Source: Glossina fuscipes (taxonomy: Eukaryota; Arthropoda; Insecta; Diptera; Glossinidae). Taken from it: 64,000 bases of DNA. The position numbers and the translations under genes were made by a program. Positions 48,000 through 62,675 of this stretch are shown piece by piece. The notes beneath the pieces were generated by a model. It searched no databases. It saw only the letters and a program-made list of their open reading frames with translations, and was not told where the DNA came from. The stretch covers positions 16,326,401-16,390,400 of the forward strand of contig NW_023998416.1 in assembly GCF_014805625.2 (NCBI RefSeq), given 5' to 3'. Numbering within the stretch: the stretch's first letter is position 1; each line of letters opens with the position of its first letter.

Positions 48000-49699
48000 T
48001 GTATTTAGCATACAAATAATATAATAAATAATGAATACAAAATTATACGGCAAAACCAAATAACGAAATACATTAACGTCATCGTGTCATTCTGAGCAAT
48101 AATTGTAAATATATACGTATGCTTGTGAATATATTGTGTTTTAGTTTCGTGTACGTGAGTGTATGTGAAATTTTATAACGAGCAAAAATCTTAGTTCATA
48201 CTTTTCAGGGTTGCAACCGTTCGTTTGGGATAAAGGGGGAAATAATTTTTTGGCGCTACATGTTTTTTTTCTTTTGCTTATGAAAAAAAACTCTGTTTTG
48301 GAGATACATTCGAAAAGAATCGCATAATATGCGCACTTGCATATAACAATGTTACGCGGTATGGTTGACTGATTAAACATTTGAATACAGCTTTTCGTTA
48401 TATGCTTCGTATAGAAATAGCACTAAATATTATACTATTTTAGAGCGCACTTTGCTTTTCTTTACATTAACGTCCAGTGCTTTTAATTAGCAATTTGTTT
48501 CTAACTCCTAAGCTCAATAATGTGTGTCATCTTCGTGAAATTCCGAAATACTTTTCTCTTCGTCTTTCGTCTTTAAAGTTTTCCAAGTACTTTTGTTTCA
48601 CGCTGGTTTAGAGAACGATTACTGCCCATAACGAAGACTAAGAAAACTTAATTCCAGTTGTTTGTTATCGTTAGCGATAAAAACGCCGCATTAAAGAGTG
48701 CATGATAGGAGAAGAAATAAAACCTGAAATAAAGATTGCAAGACTCGAAGAATGAGCTTGGATAAGTTATATGAAAGTTTCCGGGAATAAACAAAGCAAG
48801 CAAGCGATCGTCAAGAAGCTTAAAAGTATATATCTGTTGATCAGCAATAGAAAATTTTAATCAAGTTTGCCATTTTTTTGTCTATTTGTTAATTGCTTGG
48901 GAACTTTCAGGTTCGAAATTTAGAGAAGAAATTACATCCTTGTATGCACTTCTATAATTGCTTAGCGACCGTCGATTTTGACAATACACATTTTCCTCCG
49001 CAATCGTCTAACCACGAATGTATAGCGGGAAAGATTTAGAAATTTAATATCAACACACACACGGACCAAACAAAAAAATGTGTCCAAAGATGATTGTCAT
49101 AGGAAAGCATAATACACACTACACTCACTTCTTTTAAACACTTTACATTAATTTCATATATTGCCTAATAGAGGTTCGCCGCAAAGCAAATGTAGCTTCC
49201 TTATCCGTAGATAAGAGGATAAGAGTTCAAAGAAAGGGTGATAAGAGTAACGATCTGAAAACATTGATCTGTTCCTTGCGTGCATAAATTTATCGAAGGA
49301 CGGCTGCCTCCGAAAGAAATTTTTGAAATTTTGCTTATCCAAAGAACAAATTTGTTTGTACTCACTATGTATTTATTGAACTATCCTTTCTTTTTAATGA
49401 AAATACAGCGAAAACTCAGCGGAAAACGAGATGGCTCTGAAAGTTTTTATTTTTTTACATGTAAATGATTGCAGCGCTATTTTCTTAGAAAATGGAGTTT
49501 CAATATTCTATAATATTGAACCCACAGATTGCATTCGAAAATATGTATCGTTGGTGTGATTATAGTTTATGAATAATAGGCAAAAAATCCAGTAATTTTG
49601 GGTTTGGAAAAGAAGTGTGCTAAGCTTACACTGTACTGTGGGCGTGTAGTTTCGTCTGACACATTTTCAATAACAACCTATATTGTTTCTGCCCAATTG

Positions 49700-50170
49700 G
49701 AAACCATGGTTATAATTTTTTCCGACTGTTTACCACAGTCAGACGGACAGATAGACGAAAAAATATTCGTAGAGTAATTAAGAATTTAACGCTATTCATA
49801 ATTTTTATATTGCGCAGCCAAGTGGACAGACAGACAGACAGACGAACAAGCTTAGCTTGATCGATTAAGAATTTGATGCCTATTAGGAATATAATATATA
49901 TTTGATCCCCGAAGCTTTCTTCAAAATTTTGCACATTTTGACGAAATAAATATGCCTCCAGCTTTTGGTAGTAGCGGTAAAAGAAACGTTATGAACAGCT
50001 GGTAGCAAATAGATGGGTTTGGAGGCCTTTTTCCAGATAGGAAAGATTGAGGCATCGGTTTTAAATTCAAATTTGGCAAAAATATTGGAAGTTCCCGTAG
50101 GCCGATTGGTATTAAAAGCGAGCCAAATCATTCAAAGGGAAAGCTATAGCTTTTGTACAAAATTAGAATT
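49700..50170. repeat. Dispersed repeat family, degenerate copies
   Basis: ACAGACAGACAGACGAAC near 49834 (reverse orientation) and AAATTCAAATTTGGCAAAAA at 50062 (forward orientation), followed by TATTGGAAGTTCCCGTAGG. Confidence 0.6.
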
Positions 50171-50300
50171 AAATCGCTTAATCCCAACATCGTATAGCGT
50201 ACTGAAATTTAATTTTTTTTTTCTATCTCTTAAAATAAAAACGGTATACAGGAGAGTTTTGGTTGGTTTCCTTAGACTAGAGCTTCCACGTCTAAATGTG

Positions 50301-50323
50301 CGTGTGTGTGTGTGTGTGTGTGT
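50301..50323. repeat. TG microsatellite
   Basis: About eleven TG units. Confidence 0.9.
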
Positions 50324-51224
50324 TTGAAAATATGCAATAACAATTTACATTTAGTTTATGACAAACTTTATGCGTATCGGCAAACTATATGCGTCTACGA
50401 AAATGTGTGTCAGTCTTAACTTGGTTTTGCTATCGTGCAATGAAAGTCATAACATACTAGATTTTATTTTAAGTAAACAACGAAAAATTCGACGCTAAAT
50501 GTACATTGCATATTGTTTGCAATTAGGGCCAAAACAAACTGTTAGCTGCCGCGTTGACAGTACATTTTCTTATAAATAAACAATTGTTGCGAATACGTTT
50601 GCTTCAATTAAAAAAAAAAATTCAGTTTTACACTTGGTTTTGCAAATTTTAATCGAAGTGAATGTTCAAGTGGCTGGAAATTTTTGCTAGAGATAAGTAA
50701 ATAATTGGAAACCCTCGCCTGGCATGTGAATCTTGAAGAAAGAGCACTTTTTTATCTTACGCTGGCTAAACACTTGTAATATTTTATTATACGCAGATAT
50801 AACCCCTTTCTATATATGATTTCTGCACTCAAATAAATTCTCTCTTGTTTCTTCGTTCACTTCAAGAGTGAAAAGGAGTACGAGCGTTAAAAAACTAAGT
50901 TCAGAAGAAAGTGCTCTTTAAAGGGGAGAGCGTACATTTGCTTTTAAGTCTAATTCTACGCATCTCGAGTCGTTGGCATTCTAAGCGCTTTTGAATTGAT
51001 TATATATATGCCTTTAAGATTTGAAATAATTCCTTAAATTTAATTAAATAAACAATGATCGCGCGTCAGGTAAATTTGTTGCTTTAGTAACGCTTGGTGA
51101 GAAACTTTTGCATTTTACGAATCAAGTTAGTTAGTGTCGATTGTAGTTAAAAGTTGCAAGACTTGTCCAAAAGATGAATACTTGATCAGAAATCCTTGTA
51201 TTCTTTATATCCACCACTGTAAGA

Positions 51225-51590
51225 TGGGGGTATACTCATTTTGTTTTTTTTTTTTCATAATGTATGCAACACCCAAAAGGAAGGAAGCTTCAGAGACGCT
51301 ATAAAGTTGATATTCTTAGTTGATTTAGCCATGTCTGTCTGTCGGTCGGGACGTTGTTGGCACTCTCCTCGCCAAATCGCAAAAATGAAGATATCAACTT
51401 CAAATTTGGTAGCAACATTGGAAGTTTCTGCACGCAGGTTGACATTGAAAATGGGCCAAATTGGTCAGAGCAGAACCGCGCAGTGGAGCATAAACTTAAC
51501 GCAACTAAACATTTTCTAACAAAAAGTTTTGGATTTTTGCTCGTTGCTCGGAAATTGTTAAACTTAGAAAGCTGAAATATATTTTTGTGT
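51225..51590 (+). repeat. Dispersed repeat family, good copy
   Basis: GGGTATACTCATTT, AGGAAGCTTCAGAGACGCTA, TAAAGTTGATATTCT, GCCATGTCTGTCTGTCGGTC, AACTTCAAATTTGGTAGCAA and GACATTGAAAATGGGCCAAA in the order shared with 56.7-58.1 kb. Confidence 0.75.
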
Positions 51591-54500
51591 AAACTGAGCA
51601 ATGGCCTAATATTAATAGCTTATTAGTAACTAACAATCCAATCCATATACTTTATTACCATTTGATAATAAGTTACCAGCGAACGACTCTGTCAAATATT
51701 TTTTAATGACATTTTAGTTGTAGGAGCAAATGAATGAACAGTACGTATTCTTGTTCTTCAATCTATCAACTATATTTTGGAAGACAACTTTCGAACGCTA
51801 TGGTCTTTTCTACTTGTGCACATTTACATGCATATGAACGTATTTGATTTTCCGACCTATTACGGCAGGATTCGTTTATGTAATGTTGGGAAACAAGTCT
51901 CGAAGCTATTATGAAAGGATATTGGTGCGATTGCCTTCAAAGCGATTTTTCAAAAAATCAGATCAAGGCTTTAAAATTGCAATTTTGCAATTACTTGAAT
52001 TTCGTCTTTTGGAGGTTGCCTAGTAGAATTTATTCTTTAACATTGTAACTTATCCAGCCAGCATCAAGGGCATACCAAAAATATTTCAAAAAAATGGACT
52101 TAAATCGTAATTAGTAATCAGCGTGATTTTCAAAATGGATACGCTTATGTTTACATGGAAAATGAGCGTAAATAAGTAAACGTTGCATTCCTAGATGGTC
52201 ATGATTGGGTCATCCGTTATGGGCACCTCAATAACCTTTTCGAGCGGTCCTCTGAAATATTTATATCAAGTTTTAGCTCAACGTTTGATATGGGCTGGGA
52301 GCTGTAACCCTTTTTTTGTGGGCGTGTTTATTTAAACCACGTGCTTGTAGGCTTCGAAGTTTCAGAAGAGTTTAGTAAACAAATAAGCCGAATGAGTAGG
52401 GGCGATCAGGTAAAAATCTCGATTACCATATGAGTAATCGCGGGTTGAAAACGCAAGCATACTAGATTATAATTTGGTTATACGTAGAGTGGGTGCCTGG
52501 CCAGTGAAGACATAACACTTACAGTTGGATGTCTGCGACCATCATCTCCCTATCGCTTTCTTTTTCCTCACTTCTTTCTTTCCGTGCAATTTATAGATAA
52601 TTACAAGCTGTAAGCAACAGTTTTTGTATTTATGTGTGATTGTGGACGAATCATAGAATCCCAAAACTAGATTTTTGGTCTATGCCTAAGAAGGCCTAGA
52701 CTTAGCTTTGTATATGAATTTTTGCTACCGTTCCCATTTGAATAATAGGCTGCGAGGATGGATCCGACGCGAAAAGTATATTTTTTTATCGTATTTCCAT
52801 GCTTAGCTGGTAGGAAGAGATGTGAAATTTACCGCAAAAGTATAATGCATTCTTTCTTTTATATATCTACTGGAGATGTCATCGAGGGCATGCAAAGTTC
52901 TTCTCAAAATCTATTTCACTTTTATATTTATCGTATATTTTTTATTTGAAATATTTATTTAGCAATTAAGAAGTGCACTCTAATTAAAGAGGCAGGCAGA
53001 AAAAGACGAATACACAAAATTCATTTATTCCCCAAACGGCGCACACTAATAATGTATATCTCAATGTAGCTGTAGAACCTATACGTGTATATACATATAT
53101 TTATATATATCAAAATAATATATAAACACATTTATCATATTCTCCCTCTCTATCTCTCTTTCTTTGCTCGTATCTTTTCAAGCAATTAAGAAACATAACC
53201 GAAGAGAACATTAGTTTTCGCAAAATAAATAATTTTTGAACAAATTTTCATTTACATTATTTGTTGGTTTTGCATCAAGTGTTTGATTTTTTCGGAATAT
53301 CTCAACATCAGCTTCTCAAATCAAATGCGTTGTTGTTGTTAGTTAGTTAGTTTGCTTTAATATTGCATACAAAACTACTACGATACGTTAGGGAAGGGCG
53401 GAGGATTCGAAGCGAGCAAAGTTACATTTTCTGCATTGTATTTTGTCTGAAAGTTGCTTATGTGTTTGTGTATTTGAGCTTTAGGCGGCGGATTGGCAGG
53501 AGTGAAACGAAAATGAATGTATAAATAGAAATGCTAAGAGAGGTAAGAATGAATACTGAGAGTATTATTAGGTATATTCAAAGAACTCCACAGTTGTCGT
53601 TTATATATATATGTGTGTGCCTGCATGTGGCTGTATGAGAATACTAAAACGAATACAATTACAATAATAAAATATAATCTGTCATTATGGCAAACGGTAG
53701 AGGAGTATTTCTAAACATCTAAGTTTATCTCTCTCTGCTTCTCTTTCTTTCTCTCGGTGACGTTTTTCTTCCTCTCTCTGCTGAATTATATCTATCTTTA
53801 AAATCGCTAACAAATTTTATTGATGTGATATAGAAGAAAACAGAATGTGCCAAAGTTAAAAAAATAAGAAGAAGAAGCATGGATAATAAACGTTTAAGCA
53901 TTAGCACACACACTTGCCCATATTCATTATGCAAAATTGAAGTTATATTGCATTTTTTATTTCAATAAGTTCTTTTTCTCTCTTCATTTCTTAGCAAAGC
54001 GTTTAATTTGAGTCAATGTTTCTATCGCTATTGTTTTCTCTTTCCATAATTTAGAAAAATCTACATGTTTACTTCTTTATATTATTTCGTGTGAAAATAA
54101 GAGTTTTGGAATTGCTAATCAAAAAATAGCTGGAGTGTTCGAAAATGTGGTACGATACGAATCCTTTTCAATAGCGTTCGTCGTTGGGTCAAAACGGGTC
54201 CGTGCACAAAATTTCATCAAAACATCTCAAAAATTTGGGCCCGTTAATATACGTGAACTAAGTAGTGCTGTTCGTTTCTTCAGCAATCTTTCTTTACACT
54301 TTCGACAGACTCAATATGCCTCCTTCCAAGTACCCATTTTAGCTTCAAGTGATGTGCGATGAACTGTTCGAAAACATGTAAGCGGAAAATGGCCGTTCCT
54401 CTCTTGTTTTGCTCTTCCCAAAACAAGAAAATATTGTTTTTTGGAAAACGATCTGAGTCGATGCATAATTGTGTTGCTTTGAATCAAATCTTTACAAAGG

Positions 54501-54699
54501 GGGCCCTTATATATTTTTATGATTTCTCGGTACTTTTCTGATAGAATGCATTTAGAATCACAAAAATTAAATGTATGTTGGATATTTTATCGAATCATGA
54601 ATTTACTCTTTCTCGATTATATTTGCAAAATCCCGTAAAACCTACGTGTATTTTTTATAATTGTATGAGTCCAAGTCGGCTTGGCAATCCCACTCCGTC
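51591..54699. other. No gene seen; AT-rich intergenic
   Basis: Only short unrelated ORFs. TCTC-rich tracts near 53145-53160 and 53730-53780. Confidence 0.5.
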
Positions 54700-55085
54700 C
54701 CTTAGGCCCCATTTTATTGCTCAAATTGGTCAAATGTCAAAATTAAAATGTCACAGAAGGTTTGCAGCAGATTTCCACGGGCATTTCAAGGTTAAGCATA
54801 ATCGGTCAATTAAGACGCCTAAAATAAATTTGCATTTTTTACGTACCCGTCACAGAAGGATAAGAGTATATTAATTTTGTCAAAACGTTTGCAGTACCCA
54901 GGGCGAAGCTTCAGAAACCTTATAAACTATTATATTCGGAATGGGCGTGAGGGCTTGCGCGTAATGCTTAAGGTAAACATTTCTGCGAGCGCAAAAATTA
55001 AGACATTAGCTTTAAATGTGTCTAGAATATTAAAAGCTTTTCCACGCATTTCGTGTTGAAAATGGGCCAAACCGTGTAAACGAAA
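54700..55085 (+). repeat. Dispersed repeat family, degenerate copies
   Basis: GGATAAGAGTATATTAATTT, AAACGTTTGCAGTACCCAGG, GAAGCTTCAGAAACCTTATA and GTTGAAAATGGGCCAAACCG match the family order. Confidence 0.6.
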
Positions 55086-55447
55086 TGCTTGCAGTGCAGA
55101 ACGTTGCTTTTATGAAGATCAAGACACTTACGATTTATAAACTACAATAGACAGATACACAAAATGATATAATATATAGAGCGGTCCATTTAATATGCAG
55201 CAATTTCGTTTAAAAAACGGGCGAATTTAATTTCCTTACTTCCACATAAATGGGTTTAAGGTTCACCTTAATGCAACTATAATTTCCCCAATAAGTATCC
55301 TAGCATCTTTGCTTAACTGACTCAACATTGAATAAATGATTTAATTATTTTTCATACTTTTTGTGATTTGTTTACAGTTTGTTAAGTATTGTAATGTAAT
55401 TCACACGCAGCAAAAATGTGGTTACATTTCGGATCCTTTAATAAAAA

Positions 55448-55623
55448 ATGAATACAGATCATGCAACGGTTACAACAAGCGCAGCAACGGCAGCAACACC
55501 TGGTGAGTCGCCAACATTTATTACGACAGCTTCTACTTCCCCTATTATTGTCATAACTACTGCTCCAACGTCAGCAGTGGAATCAATAACAACGATTGTT
55601 GCTAATGAGAATGAAAGACGACA

Positions 55624-55679
<56 letters not shown>

Positions 55680-55781
55680 TACAAAATTCACATCAGCAGC
55701 ATAATAGAAATTCTCCTCCTCAACAACAACATCAACAACAAATTGATCTTGGGCAGCCTTTACAATTACAACAACATCAGC

Positions 55782-55812
<31 letters not shown>

Positions 55813-55822
55813 TATAAATGAG
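55448..55822 (+). CDS. Gln-rich gene coding exon 1
   Basis: Thr/Ala/Ser-rich N-terminus, then a mixed CAG/CAA tract of 19 Gln (55622-55678) and a second Gln-rich stretch (about 55700-55810). The donor is GAG/GTAAAA, phase 0. Confidence 0.8.
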
Positions 55823-58800
55823 GTAAAATTCTTAAATATTTTTAAAACATCATCACATAAATCATTATTGTGATTAAAGTTCATTCCATTTTGTTGCAAA
55901 TAACGTTGATTAGATAAATAAGACGGTTGAAAAAATATTGAGCCTCTTGTAGGAGCTCAAAATTCATATATTCTTTTCGTTCAATTGCATTTTTCTTTAC
56001 TCTATATGTATACATGTATTGACATTATTAGGATCAATATTTTTTAGACTATCTAATTTATTTAAGTAGATTTGTAATGTTTTGTTATTGTATATTCTTT
56101 ACATAAATATAAAATGTGTAACTCCTTAGAGAAATTGTTCTATTAATACGCCTTGCATTGTAAAAACCAGTAATCATGGAATATTAATAATGCTTTTATG
56201 TAATATTCGCATATAATTTACAAGTGTGCATATGTAAAGTAAATAAGCGGTAAAATCATATTGCTGTAATCTCTACATTGCATTATATTTAATAAGCACA
56301 TGTCATGTTGTACAATTGTAGAAAGCATAATGAACAACTAAGAAAGTTATATTCGGTCTTGAACGAATCTTTTACATCCGTCACCGTAACCCTAAAAGAA
56401 AAAAGGAAAGAACTAAATCTTTATGCTCTATAACACTGGACGTGCGTGGCTGATTTTTTCTATCTTCAGAATAAGAGTGGAAATTCACATCGTGTATGTG
56501 TTGTACTTTATGGTTAATAAGCAAAAGACGCGGAAGGAAAGAGCGCTCACAGTTTGGGTCCTTTTAAAATTCTCCTCCACGTTTGTAGACTACATCTTAA
56601 TTTTTGCGAACAGGCGGAAATGCTTAGGCGGATTTAGAATTTGAAACTGGCCAATAATTTACATACATCATAGTATTTTTCAAGTTTGCTTGTGTGCGTT
56701 ATAAGGGTTTTGAAGAAAAAATGAAATCATGATACACTATAAAATTGAGTGGTACGTGGCCGATTTTTTCCATTTTTATAGATGTACTACAGCACTGCCC
56801 ATAAAAGGTACGTTCACATATATGCAGATTTATCCGCTGTGGTTTGTGAGTAATGAAAACCAATACTTCACTCCTTTTCAAAAACAGAGGTGTCCTCACT
56901 TTACGTAGCACTGTAGGCGTTTCCTTCGACCGATTTTGCGCATTTCCAATATTAATTTGTGTGCAAGAACTTGTAATGTTTCTCCCAAATTCGAAGTCGA
57001 TAAGTTTAGACAGACGGACAGATGCAAAACTGGGCTGACAGGCAGAAGGACTTGCATAAATCCATCTAGAGTTTGATGCTCACTAAGAATACATATACTT
57101 TGTGAAATTTCTGAAGTTTCCTTCTGAACGTTGCAAACCTTTTTACCCAATGAATATACCCGTCATCCTTCGGTGATCGGTATAAAAACACACACACAAG
57201 AAAGCTATGTGTACTGCCATCTAAAGGAATTTTCAAATCATTTTACTCGATGGAGTAAGAATTTATTTCATTTAATTAAATTGGAGAGCAATAAATGAAA
57301 TTGTGTTAGAATTAGCATAAATTGTTGAGTTTAGAGCAGAATAGATGTTGATGATGATGTTTCAACACTTTCTAGCTTAGTATCGCTACAATCACTTGGT
57401 CTCTTCCTTCATAATAAATAGTGCAAATTTCAAAATTTTCAAAATTCCTATTTTTGTTTTCATATTGATAAGTGTTGTTTTTTTTTCCAATTAAAAAACT
57501 CAGATTAATATAATATTAAAGTGTATATATAAAGTAGGAAGCTGTTAAAAAGGTCTTCAATTATTATTGCCATTCCCGAGCGCTGAAGGTTTTGTCAAAA
57601 CCTTTGCAACACTAAGAAGGAAGTTTCAGAGACACCCCAAAGCAAACATATATTTTTGATCTGCATCGAACTCTGAATCGTTTTAAGTATGTTTGTCCGT
57701 CTTACTGTGCAACCAGGCCGTCAAAATAAAGACATCGACTTCAAATTTGGCAAAAACATTAGAAGTCCTTGCGTGCAGTCATTGAAGATAGAGTAAATTA
57801 CTCGAAGGGCACGCCTACACTATCATGTAAACTGGGAACATCTCTGTTTTTCAAACGGCATAAAAATGTGTTTTTCCCTCACTACTCGCAAACTACGCCA
57901 ATGTAAAAAATTGGCCGCGCCTACCCAATTAATAAAGGATGCCATAGTTTCATTTAGGCACAAAAGCAAGATTCAAAAACCCCATAAAGTATATAAATTC
58001 GTAGCCATTTTCAAATATGGTACGCACTTAAACCATGTCCTTCTGTCCGTCTGCCCAACTATATACTGTCTGTGGTAACTATACTCCCGGCAATGAAAAT
58101 GAAGATATCGGCTGGGCATTTGTGAAAGAATTTGAAAATGATCCCAACTGGTCAAAGCATATGCCTACAACATCCACAGCACTATGAAAAAAAAAAAATG
58201 AGAACATCTCTGCTTTCCACGTTTGTTGCTCGTTACTCATAAACCACAACCAATACCCGAATATAAATTTCCACTTTTATTCGAAAAAAATAGGAAAAGT
58301 CGGCCACACTTACTTAATGAAATAGAGTACAAAAATTTACTTTTTTCTTTTTTTTTTTAGTCTTTCTTAGAACAGTTTTGACGGATGTAGACGATTCGGT
58401 CGCGGCCGAATACAATTTTCTAACTTGTTAAAGTCGTGATATCCTATACCAAATGCGGCGGAAAAGGGTACTAACTTTATGCGGATATATATAACACAGA
58501 AGAACTTGAGACAGAACCATTTATTATACTGATCGATACAGCAACATTTGTTTGAATGTGAATCAGATAGGACCACTTTTTTGACCACTGTCCATGTAAG
58601 AGGTTATTTCGAAAAGTCGTTATGCCAATTAAGTGAAGTGATGTGAGGTATTTAATGTAGGGTCGTGAGCCACTATAATGTTTTTAATTCGAGGACATGG
58701 TTTTAGATCCAATCCACCAATCTCTATATAAAGTGTTGCAATATTAAAAGGGAAAGTGACTGGATGGACTAAGGTGCATATCTAACTCGAAGCAAATTTA

Positions 58801-60369
58801 TAGCTGTTGTGTACACATAGCACAGTGATCAACAATTTCCTGAGCTTCTACATAGATGACGTCTCTAGAAAGTGGAAATTTTTAAAAGATGCGCCTCGAA
58901 ATTTTCTATCCGAAAGATCATTCGTTTACGAGTTACCGTGACTTTGTTGTGACTTTTTCAAAATAATACAAAAATCCGAGTTTCTTGTGTTGTTTAAGCA
59001 TTCCCATTTGATTGGCTTGGAGATGTTATGAAAGAAATTTTTCGATGATTTGTTGAATTTAAACAAAGCCATAACGAAAACCGAGGATTCTGCACACAGC
59101 AGCCGCCCAAAGGAAGCGGGAACGTCAGTCCTGAACATTATTGCCGATAACCGGAAAAATCGTATATTACAAGAAATGGTCGACACTTTAAAGATTGCAA
59201 AAAAGTGGGATGTTTACTATTTTGTGTGGAAATTTGGCCATGGGGAAGTACGTTTCCAAATGGATACCCACCACTTTTTCTCATAATGTCGAACAAAGGG
59301 ACCGTGTGCTAACTCGATGATCGCAATGGCAAAACTACATGAACTGAAGTACAAATTGTTGCCCCATAGCATTGTATGGTTTTGATCTGGCGCCTAGAGT
59401 GTGTTTGTGAATGTCAAACGGAAGCGTGTCTGCACCAACTGTGATGTATTAAAAATTGAAGGTCGTGAGAAACTTTGTCCGGAAATTATTGACTAATGTA
59501 TGGTCCGTCAATATTTGTGAGACGCCTTACAACGTTAACCTTTGCTTCACACGCCGAAACAACGTTAACCTTTGCTTCACACTCTCCATTAAAAAAATTT
59601 CTTAAGTGAACCATCCTTTTCTGCTGTGTTCTTTCTGTACTTCCTCTAATTCATTAGTTTTTTTTTAATAAGGCTACTTCTAGTCTTATACCTGGTTGTT
59701 GAGGTAGCGCAGTTTGTGTCATTGAGGAGTACGCACCATAAGCCCGATTAATAATTGATATGTCCTTATAAACCAATAGCGCATGCATTTATCAAGTAAC
59801 GAAAGGAAGTAATCTATTCACTGTAATTAGGAACAGGAACAACCTTGAAAAATGACTCCTCTCAGTTTAATGAGAGGCGCGCTGCTATACGACGGAGATA
59901 TTTGTCCAGGGCACGGACAAATTCCATATAAATTCGATCACTCAACTGACACACATCGATAAATGTAAAAAACTTTTACGTAAACTCTTTCAGTTAAACC
60001 TATTTTCTTACCATACTTTCTCGAGGATGTGATAAGCGCCGATATGCAGCAAATATAAAGAGTGACGCCGTATATCTTATTTTGTAACTCGTCTCTAATA
60101 CCCACAACTTTACTGTTTTTGCTTACAAATTTGAACTTTAAACTTGTGTTCATTCGCGATTAACATGCTCATCAATATTTTGCAATTTCATAATTGCAGT
60201 TAAGACGAAAAAAAAAAGGGAGAGAGAGTGCTAGGTAGGAAGGGTGAAGAGATGTGGCGAGAATAAAAGAGAGGGCGCGAGAGTTTAAATGAGTAGGATA
60301 ACATAAGACTCTCATAAGCCGAGACGCAACCAAATGGTTTGTTCTTCGCTAGCGAATAACCCGGAAGGG

Positions 60370-60419
<50 letters not shown>

Positions 60420-62631
60420 AGCGAATAAATCAAGTAACTAAATGTAAATTAATGCGTACGTGTGCATCCAAGAATTAAATCGATAAAATTACATTTCGGC
60501 TTTAGGTATGCGGGAATAAATACTGAGAAAAATAGGTTTTGATACAACAACGAAACAATCATTAAAACAAAAGAAGTTATATTTGGTTTAAGTCGAATTC
60601 CGCAGCACTCAGCGCTAGCGTGAAATATCACACATACTCTACGCTTTACTACGTCTTGCATATTCTCATATTCACAATGTAATTGTACAAATCAAAAAAC
60701 ATGCATACGAGCTCTAATTTTTATACGGACCACCTCTGCAATTGTAACCAGACTCTTTGTTCGACCTTTTCAGTTTTCAAATTTTCAAAGTTTGTTGTAA
60801 TGAAATATGTTTCCTATTAAAAAGACAGCGCTGTACCGGCAAATATGTCAATAGTTCTTCTTTGTAGTCATTCAGTGCATTTCGGTCAATTTTCTTCCGC
60901 TTGTAAACAATAAACAATAAATAATATACTGTCTAGTGGAATATGATTGCGAACAAATTGGTCGAGCAATTGAAGTTATATTCTTAATCGATTGGGAAGA
61001 TTTAAGAAATAAGGCCCAATTATTTTTGCTAATACTTGCTAATTATGGATAGTCATATTGGTTAGACCAGAAGTGTAATCGGGGTAAGGTTCCTCATAGG
61101 TAAATGAAATGTCGGGAATACTTTCTAATTGCTGTCTTGCAGCGTCAAGTCATGTCAAACTTTGTTGTTTATGTTATTCTTGTGGAATTAAGTTAAAAAT
61201 ATACACTTGGCAAGCTTTAGTCTTTAACTTGAAATATTTTCTCATTTATGTGCAATCAAACGGCTTCGCTACATTTCCGAATCTCCGTAAACAGAAAAGC
61301 AAACACATTTTAGAACTCCTTGCGTAGCTTTCTTAATGAAAAAACTTCTGACATCTAGTAGCGACAGTGTTCCACGACCATATATTAAGTAAAAGAAAAA
61401 TTCAATTATTGTCACAAATTTGGCAACACCCAACTCTACCGCATGCATAAAGTCTCATTATCCAGTCAAAAGAACTTGCATTTTGAAAAGAAACCATAAT
61501 TCTGAAGAGATTCGCTATCATTTCGAACAAGCTAACGAATAGCGCCTTACAGACTTGTGAAAATATTCCTGGTGTTTATGGTGCAGTTGCTTCATCAAAG
61601 CCGGTAGAACGCGAAATTTTTGCTCTCTTTCGCTCTGAAAATATCGACCCCTCGCTGGTAATGAGGAAGACCGACACGCACGCATTGTTGCTCTAAATGT
61701 GGGCTAAAAAGCAGTTTCGAATTACTTGCATTAATCTGGATGCAGATATATGTGCAGATGATGAAAAATTTAATGGGCCAAATTTTTATATACCGGTCCC
61801 GATTGGAATGATTGGAGAGTGAAAAGTCACTTCGGGCAACAAGATGTTAAACCGGTCGCAGAGCAAGATGATTGAAACAGAGGCAAAACCCGCCATATAT
61901 GGGAATGGTTTGCTTTTGAATCGTCCAACATGAGCTTGTCCATCATGGTCAGTTGATTAGTTTCGTTCTCTAAGTTAACCCGCAAGAATAGGTCAATAGG
62001 AGAATGGCTTCTTTCTATTACAACTTTACCTGACCGCACAGATCTTTAATTAGTTAGCAAAAGTTGAGTTAACTTGACTGAGATATTGCCCGTACTCTGA
62101 GCCTTCCGGCCGCCGCTTCCTAAACCACTTGGTTTAAAACATTAAATTCGGCGTGTGATTGATGAAAAGTGAATGATGAACGTTGTTTGGGAGCCGGCAG
62201 TTCCTACATACAGGCTGTTTGCATTACTAAAGATGATATTTATGTGTAACTTCCACAAATTATCGACCGACGTCTTATCTTTTGACATATTACGCGAGTT
62301 TTTAAGCCCAGGCCAAACCGATTTGTAAACTGTAGTCGGTCATCAATTAAGTGAACGTGCGCACACTTCCAAACTTACTTGTCAATTACGACGATCCCAA
62401 AGAATTCAACAACATGTCGTAGCGACAAACAGACAAGATAAAATCTTACGTTGACAAACGAAAGCTGTTTGCTCTGTAATGTCTTATAACATTCGTAAAT
62501 GTAACGAAAGGAAGAAGAAATTTAGTATAGGTGTTGGGTACATAGGGGTCATTTACTCATAATAAGATTAACACGATCTTTATTCTTAACATGCCGTTAA
62601 TTGTCATCTTTACATATAAATCAGTTTTTCA

Positions 62632-62675
<44 letters not shown>

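Larger units (their letters stand above)
43574..49699. other. Intergenic, upstream of Mnn1; no gene seen
   Basis: AT-rich. Presumably contains the Mnn1 5' UTR and promoter near 43.6-43.8 kb, but no clear TATA or initiator could be fixed. Hydrophobic ORFs such as 47106-47501 come from T-rich DNA and show no family features. Confidence 0.5.

Noticed and set aside
55596..55817. Overlapping poly-Asn ORF
   Set aside because: Frame-shifted reading of the CAA/CAG tract in coding exon 1 of the Gln-rich gene.
60200..60433. Minus-strand ORF with a long Ser-Leu repeat
   Set aside because: It is simply the translation of the GA microsatellite.
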